Origin: Methylococcaceae bacterium
Lineage (GTDB): Bacteria; Pseudomonadota; Gammaproteobacteria; Methylococcales; Methylomonadaceae
DNA length: 22,481 bases
Reading direction: 5' to 3'
Assembly: GCA_021647145.1 (NCBI GenBank)
Contig: JAKIVF010000054.1
Location: 1-22,481, forward strand
This document shows positions 16,230 through 22,481 of this stretch, piece by piece; within the stretch, counting starts at the first letter, position 1; the number at the start of each line of letters is the position of its first letter. The notes beneath the pieces were generated by a model. That model saw only the letters and a program-made list of their open reading frames with translations. It made no database searches and was not told the origin of the DNA. Position numbers and translations under genes: made by a program.

Positions 16230-16574
16230 ATGAGTTTTTTTATATCTGATGCAATGGCACAGGCTGCTCCAGAAGCGACACCTGGTCTTGAAGGGCTACT
16301 GTTTCCATTAGCTATATTATTATTTTTTTATTTTTTATTTATTCGTCCACAGCAAAAGCGCACAAAGGAACAAAAACTAATGCTGGATGCTCTTTCAAAA
16401 GGTGCGGAGATTGTGACGAGCGGTGGTGTTTTAGGTAAAGTTGTAGAAGTTGATGATAATTTTGTGAAAATTGAAGTATGTGATAATACTTTTATACAGG
16501 TTCAACGACATGCGATTACTAATATGATGCCGAAAGGGACTTATAAATCTGTTAATAAAAAAGTTAGAAAATAA
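16230..16574 (+). CDS. yajC: Sec translocon accessory protein YajC
   Basis: YajC is a small inner-membrane protein that associates with SecDF-YidC; the product has 114 residues. It has an N-terminal Ala-rich stretch and one membrane segment (LLFPLAILLFFYFLFIRPQ). A cytoplasmic domain with the family motif RPQQKRTKEQKLMLDALSKG and EIVTSGGVLGKVVEV follows. I chose the ATG at 16230 because GAGG at 16220-16223 is correctly spaced. A TTG at 16218 would add only four residues and would include that binding site. It precedes secD with a 151-base gap. Confidence 0.95.
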   Translation: MSFFISDAMAQAAPEATPGLEGLLFPLAILLFFYFLFIRPQQKRTKEQKLMLDALSKGAEIVTSGGVLGKVVEVDDNFVKIEVCDNTFIQVQRHAITNMMPKGTYKSVNKKVRK

Positions 16575-16671
16575 ATGAAAGCCTGACTTTGTGATTTTAT
16601 ATAGATAAAAAATTGCATTTAGGGTTTATTTTTAAAGTTCAATAGATCACTTGTTGAATTAAGGAATGAGA

Positions 16672-16695
16672 GAGTGCTAACATTTTTTGGTACTC
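16672..16695 (+). other. Stem-loop in the secD leader
   Basis: GAGTGCTAA (16672-16680) can pair with TTGGTACTC (16687-16695) over nine pairs, two of them G-U, around a six-base loop. It lies about 30 bases before the secD ATG in a 151-base yajC-secD gap. No T-run follows, so it does not look like a terminator. Whether it has a function is open. Confidence 0.35.
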
Positions 16696-16725
16696 ATTTC
16701 ATAGTGTTTAATCGTTGGAAAAAAA

Positions 16726-18573
16726 ATGCAAAACCGTTACCCTCTTTGGAAAAATATTCTTATTCTGGTCGTTTTAGCGCTTGGAGTCCTCTATGCATTA
16801 CCTAATTTATTTGGTAATGACCCATCAGTTCAGTTATCTTCATCAACGACAACTAAATTTGAGCAAACAAAAGCGGATGAAATTGAAACTATAATAAAAA
16901 ATTCAGGTATTCCATTAAAATCTTTTGAATTTGAAGATGGGAAAATTCTTGCCCGGTTTAATAATACAGATGATCAGTTGAAAGTTGCTGATCTATTGAG
17001 AGAAACTAAAGGACGTGATACAACGGTTGCTTTAAATTTAGCACCAGCAACACCAGAATGGTTGCGTTCAATTGGAGCTGATCCGATGTATTTAGGGCTT
17101 GATTTACGTGGTGGTGTTCATTTTCTATTAGAAGTGGATATGGACGCTGCTATTACTCAGGCCGAAGATCGCTATTATAATGATATACGCTCTGCTTTGA
17201 GAGCAAAAAAGATCAGATATCAGTCTGTTACCAAAGATAATGGTCGAATTAAAGTAAAGCTTAAAACAGAACAAGATAAGCTAGCAGTTGTAGAAATAAT
17301 GTCTAATGATTTCAGAGAGTTGAATATTGTGGAAGGAAAAGACCTTACAGAATTGTTTGCTAGTATTTCTGAAAATGCGCAAAAAGAAATTAAGAAGTTT
17401 GCTTTAGCTCAAAATATGACAACTTTACGAAACCGAGTGAATGAAATAGGGGTTGCTGAACCGGTTATTCAACAACAAGGTGATAATCGAATCGTTGTCC
17501 AGTTACCTGGTGTTCAAGATACTACTCGAGCAAAAGAGATATTAGGTACAACAGCAACACTAGAGTACCGGTTAGCAGATGTTGAGCATGATGTTCAAAA
17601 AGCAGTTAGTGGACATGCCCCTATAGGTTCAAGATTGTTTTATGAGAAAAATGGACAGCCAATATTACTTAAGCGTCGCGTTATCGTAACGGGTGATCAA
17701 ATTGTTGATGCCTCTTCTGGTTTTGATCAAAATGGTGCTGCTGCTGTGTTTATTACCTTAAATGGCATTGGTGCAAAAAAAATGGGCAAAATGACTCAGA
17801 AAAATATCGGTAAGCCGATGGCTGTCGTTTTTATAGAATATAAAACTGAAACACGAATGGTTAAAGGGAAAAAAATTAGGAAAAAGGAAAAAATAGAAAA
17901 AGTTATTAGTGTTGCGACAATTAGAGACACTTTTAGCAAAAAATTTCAAACAACTGGGCTAGATAGTCCTCAAGAGGCGCGTAATTTAGCTCTTTTGTTA
18001 AGAGCCGGTGCATTGGCAGCACCTGTGGACATTGTTGAAGAACGTACAGTAGGGCCTAGTTTAGGACAAGATAATATCAATAAAGGATTGATGTCTGTAT
18101 TAGTTGGTTTTGTCTTGGTTCTGATTTTTATGGCTGTTTATTACAAGACTTTTGGACTCATCGCAAATGTTGCTTTAGGGTTTAATTTGGTTATTATTGT
18201 TGCTGTTTTATCTTTGATACAGGCTACTCTGACTTTGCCGGGTATTGCTGGTATTGTCTTGACGGTCGGAATGGCGGTCGATGCAAATGTATTAATATTT
18301 GAAAGAATTAAAGAAGAAATAAAGAATGGAAATACACCGCAATCAAGTATTTTTACTGGCTACGAAAAAGCTTTTGTGACCATTTTGGATGCAAATATTA
18401 CTACATTACTTGTTGCTTTAGTATTATTTGGTTTTGGCACTGGCGCTATTAAAGGGTTTGCTGTTACTTTGTCTATCGGTATTTTGGTTTCTCTATTTAC
18501 TGCAATTCTGGGGACAAGAATGATAGTGAATAAAGTGTATGGAGATCGTCATATTGAAAAATTGTCAATTTAA
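16726..18573 (+). CDS. secD: Protein translocase subunit SecD
   Basis: SecD is an inner-membrane protein that, with SecF, uses proton motive force to draw preproteins out at the periplasmic side. The product has 615 residues. The first membrane segment (about 8-29) precedes a large periplasmic P1 domain, with YLGLDLRGGVHFLLEVD near its start and TLRNRVNEIGVAEPVIQQQG further on. The C-terminal half has five more membrane segments, with IVLTVGMAVDANVLIFERI, which carries the functionally important Asp. The length is typical for gammaproteobacteria. GGA precedes the ATG. The gap to secF is 22 bases, so the pair is surely cotranscribed. Confidence 0.97.
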   Translation: MQNRYPLWKNILILVVLALGVLYALPNLFGNDPSVQLSSSTTTKFEQTKADEIETIIKNSGIPLKSFEFEDGKILARFNNTDDQLKVADLLRETKGRDTTVALNLAPATPEWLRSIGADPMYLGLDLRGGVHFLLEVDMDAAITQAEDRYYNDIRSALRAKKIRYQSVTKDNGRIKVKLKTEQDKLAVVEIMSNDFRELNIVEGKDLTELFASISENAQKEIKKFALAQNMTTLRNRVNEIGVAEPVIQQQGDNRIVVQLPGVQDTTRAKEILGTTATLEYRLADVEHDVQKAVSGHAPIGSRLFYEKNGQPILLKRRVIVTGDQIVDASSGFDQNGAAAVFITLNGIGAKKMGKMTQKNIGKPMAVVFIEYKTETRMVKGKKIRKKEKIEKVISVATIRDTFSKKFQTTGLDSPQEARNLALLLRAGALAAPVDIVEERTVGPSLGQDNINKGLMSVLVGFVLVLIFMAVYYKTFGLIANVALGFNLVIIVAVLSLIQATLTLPGIAGIVLTVGMAVDANVLIFERIKEEIKNGNTPQSSIFTGYEKAFVTILDANITTLLVALVLFGFGTGAIKGFAVTLSIGILVSLFTAILGTRMIVNKVYGDRHIEKLSI

Positions 18574-18595
18574 TTAGATTTAATTGGAAAAAAAG

Positions 18596-19522
18596 ATGTT
18601 AAAAAATGAAATAGATTTTTTAGGTAAACGTAAAATAGCACTGATTATTTCTAGTATATTAATTATCGTATCAATAATTTCTTTAATTGCTAATGGCTTA
18701 AAACTAGGAATTGATTTTACGGGTGGAACACTGGTAGAAATAGGCTATAAAAAGGCTCCGGATTTAGCTGAATTACGTAGTACCTTGAAAGACTCTGGGT
18801 TTGAAGATGCAACAGTACAAAATTTTGGTACGACCAAAGATGTACTTATACGCTTAAAACCTCAAGAAGGTGTAAGTAATGTTGAACTAAGTAGCAAAGT
18901 ATTAAATGCGATTAATAGTAAGGCGACAGAACCTGCTGATATTCGTAGAGTTGAATTTGTAGGTCCTCAAGTGGGAGATGAATTGGCTGAAGATGGAGGG
19001 TTAGCATTACTTTATTCTATGTTTGGAATTCTTATTTATGTTGCATGGCGTTTTGAACATAAATTTTCTTTAGGTTCCGTTGCTGCGTTATTCCATGATG
19101 TCATTATAACATTAGGATTTTTTTCCATTTTTCAGATGGAATTTGACTTAACGGTACTGGCAGCAGTATTAGCAGTGATTGGTTATTCTCTTAATGACAC
19201 AATTGTTGTTTATGACAGAATAAGAGAAAATTTTAGAACCTTAAGAAAAGGTAGATCAGAAGAAATAATGAATATTTCACTTAACCAAACATTAAGTAGA
19301 ACATTAATGACTTCAATCACAACTGCACTAGTATTAGTTGCTTTAGCCTTATTGGGTGGTGAAATTATCCATAATTTTGCCATAGCACTTTTAATTGGTG
19401 TTGGTATTGGAACGTATTCATCTATTTTTGTCGCAAGCCCTATTGTTCTGGCATTAGGTATAACTAAAGAAGATTTGATGTTACCTGTTAAAGAAGGTGA
19501 AGAGATTGATGAGTTGCCGTAG
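18596..19522 (+). CDS. secF: Protein translocase subunit SecF
   Basis: SecF is the partner of SecD in the translocase; the product has 308 residues from the ATG at 18596. GGA at 18586-18588 lies 7 bases upstream. A TTG at 18584 would add four residues and seems less likely. The product has one N-terminal membrane segment and a periplasmic domain opening with GIDFTGGTLVEI. Five further membrane segments include VIGYSLNDTIVVYDRIREN, the conserved SecF signature. The length is normal. Confidence 0.97.
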   Translation: MLKNEIDFLGKRKIALIISSILIIVSIISLIANGLKLGIDFTGGTLVEIGYKKAPDLAELRSTLKDSGFEDATVQNFGTTKDVLIRLKPQEGVSNVELSSKVLNAINSKATEPADIRRVEFVGPQVGDELAEDGGLALLYSMFGILIYVAWRFEHKFSLGSVAALFHDVIITLGFFSIFQMEFDLTVLAAVLAVIGYSLNDTIVVYDRIRENFRTLRKGRSEEIMNISLNQTLSRTLMTSITTALVLVALALLGGEIIHNFAIALLIGVGIGTYSSIFVASPIVLALGITKEDLMLPVKEGEEIDELP

Positions 19523-19554
19523 GTACGCGTGCGAAAAAAAATAGACTTTAAAAA

Positions 19555-19599
19555 TAAGGCTGCTATTTAATTAACAAATGCCTTAATAATTAATTTTTT
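19555..19599 (+). terminator. Weak possible terminator after secF
   Basis: TAAGGC (19555-19560) and GCCTTA (19580-19585) form a six-pair stem with a long 19-base loop, followed by ATAATTAATTTTTT. This is a poor hairpin, so secDF transcription may run into ndk. Confidence 0.3.
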
Positions 19600-19633
19600 A
19601 ATAATTTACAACACAAAACTGGAGTTTAAAAAA

Positions 19634-20065
19634 ATGGCAATAGAACGTACTTTTTCAATTATAAAGCCTGATGCTGTAGCTAAGAATGTAATTGGTGAAA
19701 TTATAAGTCGTTTTGAAAAAAATGGGTTAAAAATCGTGGCGTCAAAAATGATGCAGTTATCAAAAGAAAAGGCTGAAGGTTTTTATGCGGAACATAAAGA
19801 ACGTCCTTTTTTTAATGATTTAGTGGCATTTATGATTTCAGGTCCAGTTGTAGTTCAAGTCCTTGAAGGAGAAGGTGCTGTATTAAAAAACCGCAATCTG
19901 ATGGGAGCAACAAACCCTAAAGAAGCCGATGCAGGAACAATTCGTGCTGACTTTGCTGAAAGCATTGATGAGAATGCGGTTCATGGATCAGATGCAACTG
20001 AATCTGCAGAAAGAGAAATTTCATATTTCTTTTCAAATGATGAGCTCTGTGACCGAATCCGCTAG
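19634..20065 (+). CDS. ndk: Nucleoside diphosphate kinase
   Basis: Ndk transfers the gamma-phosphate between nucleoside triphosphates and diphosphates to balance the NTP and dNTP pools. The 143-residue product has the normal length. It has TFSIIKPDAV with Lys11, the phosphate-binding region RNLMGATNPKEADAGTIR (87-104), and the active histidine His117 in NAVHGSDA. A good GGAG stands 9 bases upstream of the ATG. The rlmN start lies inside its 3' end. The order ndk-rlmN-pilW is common in gammaproteobacteria. Confidence 0.98.
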   Translation: MAIERTFSIIKPDAVAKNVIGEIISRFEKNGLKIVASKMMQLSKEKAEGFYAEHKERPFFNDLVAFMISGPVVVQVLEGEGAVLKNRNLMGATNPKEADAGTIRADFAESIDENAVHGSDATESAEREISYFFSNDELCDRIR

Positions 20066-21152
20066 GCCAGAATTAATTAATTTACTTGATTTTGACAGAG
20101 AGGGTCTTAAAGCTTTCTTTGTTAGAATTAATGAAAAACCATTTCGAGCAACACAGCTACTGAAATGGATTTATCAAGAAAATGTGACCAATTTTGATCA
20201 GATGACAAATCTGAGCAAGACTTTGCGGTCTTATCTGAAAGAACATTGTTCGATAACAGCGCCAGAAATTCTGATAGAACAAATTGCTTCTGATGGGACC
20301 CGAAAATGGGCCATAGAAATGAGCTGTGGAAATCACGTTGAATCAGTTTTTATTCCGGAAGATAAGCGTGGAACATTATGTGTTTCCTCTCAAATAGGTT
20401 GTGCTTTGGCTTGCACTTTTTGCTCTACTGCAAGACAGGGATTTAATAGAAATCTGTCTGTTTCTGAAATTATCGGACAGCTTTATGTTGCTCAAAAACG
20501 GTTAGGGCAGAAGACAAGAATTACCAATGTAGTTATGATGGGCATGGGGGAACCCTTGCTTAATTTTAATAATGTTGTAGCAGCAATGAACTTGATGATG
20601 GATGACTTTACATTCGGGCTTTCTAAACGGCGGGTAACTATTAGTACGTCAGGAATCGTACCTGCAATGAATCGATTAAATGATGTGTGTGATGTAAGTA
20701 TGGCTGTTTCATTGCATGCGGCAAATGATGGTCTGAGGGATAAATTAGTTCCTATTAATCAAAAGTATCCATTAAAAGAATTGATGGATGCATGTCGTGA
20801 ATATGCAAAACAAGGACCAAGAAAACACATTACTTTTGAATATGTTATGTTAGAAGGGGTTAATGATTCTGTTCAGGATGCAAGGCAATTGGTGAAGTTA
20901 CTGAAAGATGTGCCCTCTAAAATAAATCTTATACCATTCAACCCTTTTCCTAATTCTAATTATTTTTGTTCACCACATGAGGTTATTTCTCGGTTTAAAG
21001 ATGTGTTGTATAAAGCGGGTATTGTAACGACAATTAGGAAAACGAGAGGTGAAGATATTGATGCGGCATGTGGTCAGTTAGTGGGTAAAGTTAAAGATAA
21101 AAGTCGTCGAAATTTAAAACTACAAAAGATGGGTGATACATATGCTACATAG
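20037..21152 (+). CDS. rlmN: Dual-specificity 23S rRNA/tRNA m2A methyltransferase RlmN
   Basis: This radical-SAM enzyme methylates C2 of A2503 in 23S rRNA and A37 in some tRNAs. The 371-residue product has the 4Fe-4S cysteines Cys122, Cys126 and Cys129 in GCALACTFCSTA, Cys115 upstream, and the methyl-carrying Cys345 in DIDAACGQL. The GMGEPLLN motif is at 169-176. The start lies in the ndk 3' end. ATG 20037, ATG 20040 and GTG 20049 are possible, and none has a strong ribosome binding site; a GAG at 20042-20044 favours the GTG slightly. Any of these overlaps ndk by 17-29 bases. Longer readings further into ndk have no family similarity. Confidence 0.96.
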   Translation: MMSSVTESARPELINLLDFDREGLKAFFVRINEKPFRATQLLKWIYQENVTNFDQMTNLSKTLRSYLKEHCSITAPEILIEQIASDGTRKWAIEMSCGNHVESVFIPEDKRGTLCVSSQIGCALACTFCSTARQGFNRNLSVSEIIGQLYVAQKRLGQKTRITNVVMMGMGEPLLNFNNVVAAMNLMMDDFTFGLSKRRVTISTSGIVPAMNRLNDVCDVSMAVSLHAANDGLRDKLVPINQKYPLKELMDACREYAKQGPRKHITFEYVMLEGVNDSVQDARQLVKLLKDVPSKINLIPFNPFPNSNYFCSPHEVISRFKDVLYKAGIVTTIRKTRGEDIDAACGQLVGKVKDKSRRNLKLQKMGDTYAT

Positions 21153-21906
21153 TAAGAGTATTAAGTGGTTGATAGTGGCTCTAATGTGTGTCTTTGTTAG
21201 TGCTTGTGTTAGCACCCAAAAAGCTAACAAATCGGTATCAAATAAAGAAAAAGCGGCATTAAATTTAAAAATGGGTGGCCGCTATTTAGAAATGAATATG
21301 CTGGAAACAGCAAAAGAGAAAATAGAATTAGCGATCTCCTTGGATTCAAAAAATGCAAAAGCGTATAATACGCTAGGCGTACTATACGAGCGATTGAATC
21401 AATATGATATGGCTGGAAAACAATATAAAAAAGCCATGCGGTTAGATGAGGAAAATGCAAGTATACTAAACAATTATGGTCGTTTTTTATGCGAAAAAGA
21501 GGACTATCAAGCAGGAATTGCACTGTTAAAAAAGGCAATTATAATGCCTTTTAATCATAGGAAGTGGTTTGCATATACTAATATAGGACGATGTGAATTA
21601 GGCAAAGGTGATCTGGCTGCGGCTGAAAGAAATTTTCGTCAGGCGTTACAAGATAATAAAAATTATTCACCTGCGCTGAGTGAAATGCAAAAAATAAGTT
21701 ATAAAGCTAAAAAATATATGTCTGCTCGTGCATTTTTAGAACGTTATCTAGCTGTCACCAGGCATAGTGCAGAAACACTATGGTATGCAGTACAAACAGA
21801 AAGAGCTTTGGGAAATAAGGCAATGTCAGAAAAATATAGGGAACAGCTATTAATGAGTTTTCCTTCATCAAAAGAATCTGAGCAAGTGAAAACAGCAATC
21901 AGATAA
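21142..21906 (+). CDS. pilW: Type IV pilus assembly lipoprotein PilW/PilF
   Basis: This outer-membrane lipoprotein pilotin helps the PilQ secretin multimerise; the product has 254 residues. The signal sequence WLIVALMCVFVSAC gives a lipobox with Cys22. The rest is TPR repeats: AYNTLGVLYERLNQYDMAGK (about residue 70 on), then ILNNYGRFLCEKEDYQAG and FAYTNIGRCELGKGDLAAAE. RFLCE is typical of PilF. I chose ATG 21142 (GGTGAT just before it) over the GTG at 21133. The gene overlaps rlmN by 11 bases. It indicates that type IV pili genes exist elsewhere in this genome. Confidence 0.93.
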   Translation: MLHSKSIKWLIVALMCVFVSACVSTQKANKSVSNKEKAALNLKMGGRYLEMNMLETAKEKIELAISLDSKNAKAYNTLGVLYERLNQYDMAGKQYKKAMRLDEENASILNNYGRFLCEKEDYQAGIALLKKAIIMPFNHRKWFAYTNIGRCELGKGDLAAAERNFRQALQDNKNYSPALSEMQKISYKAKKYMSARAFLERYLAVTRHSAETLWYAVQTERALGNKAMSEKYREQLLMSFPSSKESEQVKTAIR

Positions 21907-21963
21907 ATGGAAGCTTCATCTTTACTACTCTAAACTTTAACTAGCAAGGTTTTATTTTATTTA

Positions 21964-22481
21964 ATGGCCTCAAAAAATTCATCCGTTCAAGCGATTCGTG
22001 GCATGCATGATGTTTTACCAGAACAGACTCCGCGCTGGCAATATGCCGAAAAAATAATCAGGAAAGTACTTGAAAGTTATTGTTATAAGGAAATTCGTTT
22101 ACCAATTGTAGAAAAAACAGAACTTTTTAAACGATCAATCGGTGAAGTTACAGATATTGTTGAAAAGGAAATGTATACCTTTGATGACCGAAATAAAGAG
22201 TCATTGACTCTTAGGCCAGAAGGAACAGCTGGTTGTTTAAGAGCTTGTTTAGAACATGGCTTACTGCATAATCAAGTACATCGACTTTGGTATTATGGGC
22301 CAATGTATCGATATGAGCGGCCACAAAAAGGACGTTATCGACAGTTTTATCAATTAGGTCTGGAAACTTATGGAATGCCTGGGCCAGACATTGATGCTGA
22401 AATTATTTTATTGACAGATAGGCTATGGAAACAGTTAGGCATCCGAGATAAAGTAAAATTACAACTAAATACTCTAGGTAC
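21964..22481 (+). CDS. hisS: Histidyl-tRNA synthetase, 3' end missing
   Basis: This class II synthetase charges tRNA-His. 172 codons are present and the rest runs off the right edge. The start VQAIRGMHDVLP, LTLRPEGTAGCLRAC (motif region, ATP/histidine site) and the class II motif 2 segment YRYERPQKGRYRQFYQLG are diagnostic. The E. coli protein is 424 residues, so about 250 are beyond the window. The ATG has only a distant AAGG (21946-21949, 14 bases upstream). It follows pilW directly after 57 bases. rodZ and ispG, which often stand between these genes, are absent here. Confidence 0.97.
   Translation, partial: MASKNSSVQAIRGMHDVLPEQTPRWQYAEKIIRKVLESYCYKEIRLPIVEKTELFKRSIGEVTDIVEKEMYTFDDRNKESLTLRPEGTAGCLRACLEHGLLHNQVHRLWYYGPMYRYERPQKGRYRQFYQLGLETYGMPGPDIDAEIILLTDRLWKQLGIRDKVKLQLNTLG

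Noticed and set aside
16575..16725. A secretion-monitoring arrest peptide (SecM or VemP type) upstream of secD
   Set aside because: No open frame of suitable length with a signal sequence exists in the gap. The only ATG with a nearby AAGGA (16666) gives four codons.
21907..21919. Near-palindrome ATGGAAGCTTCAT after pilW
   Set aside because: An eight-base core palindrome without a T-run or a matching second copy is not sufficient for an operator or terminator call.
1..22481. Search for a mobile element, CRISPR array, toxin-antitoxin pair, tRNA or defence system
   Set aside because: No direct-repeat arrays, terminal inverted repeats, transposase or integrase motifs, cloverleaf genes or unknown gene clusters are visible. 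All sizeable intervals are filled by recognised chromosomal genes.

Overview
The window is an AT-rich, gene-dense stretch of bacterial chromosome. Every gene recognised is a housekeeping or envelope gene with gammaproteobacterial character: Smg, DprA, a LysM protein beside def-fmt-rsmB, a DUF4390/NtrY/NtrX block, PilW, and yajC-secD-secF. I see no rRNA, tRNA, CRISPR array, insertion sequence, integrase or phage gene. The AT bias and gene order would fit a low-GC gammaproteobacterium such as a methylotroph, thiotroph, Legionella-like organism or symbiont. I cannot fix the genus from sequence alone.

Left part (1-5018, minus strand): topA (its 3' end lies beyond the left edge), smg and dprA form a compact cluster read leftward. 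dprA and smg share one base (TAATG). A stem-loop at 3912-3940 separates them from an exported LysM protein. That protein is divergent from the next operon across a roughly 100-bp promoter region.

Middle (5120-11888, plus strand): def, fmt, rsmB, an exported DUF4390 protein, an NtrY-type sensor kinase and an NtrX-type regulator run in tight or overlapping succession. They link N-formyl-methionine metabolism, 16S rRNA methylation and an envelope-sensing two-component system. The regulator is the most unusual gene here. Its receiver and Fis-type DNA-binding domains look intact, but its AAA+ domain has lost the sigma-54 GAFTGA loop, the Walker B aspartate, the sensor I asparagine and one arginine finger.

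Then rplM-rpsI (11965-12795) sits behind a good sigma-70 promoter and ends at a strong terminator. htpG (12988-14916) stands alone behind a close match to a heat-shock sigma-32 promoter, with its own terminator.

Right part (14995-22481, plus strand): tgt, yajC, secD and secF (tRNA queuosine and Sec translocation accessory genes) are followed by ndk, rlmN and pilW, which overlap or nearly overlap. hisS is cut by the right edge. queA before tgt, and rodZ and ispG between pilW and hisS, are absent from positions where many gammaproteobacteria have them.

I did not find a convincing undescribed defence, mobile or biosynthetic system. The points most worth following up are the degenerate NtrX-like regulator, the possible functional link between the exported DUF4390 protein and NtrYX, the predicted heat-shock promoter, and the gene-order changes.
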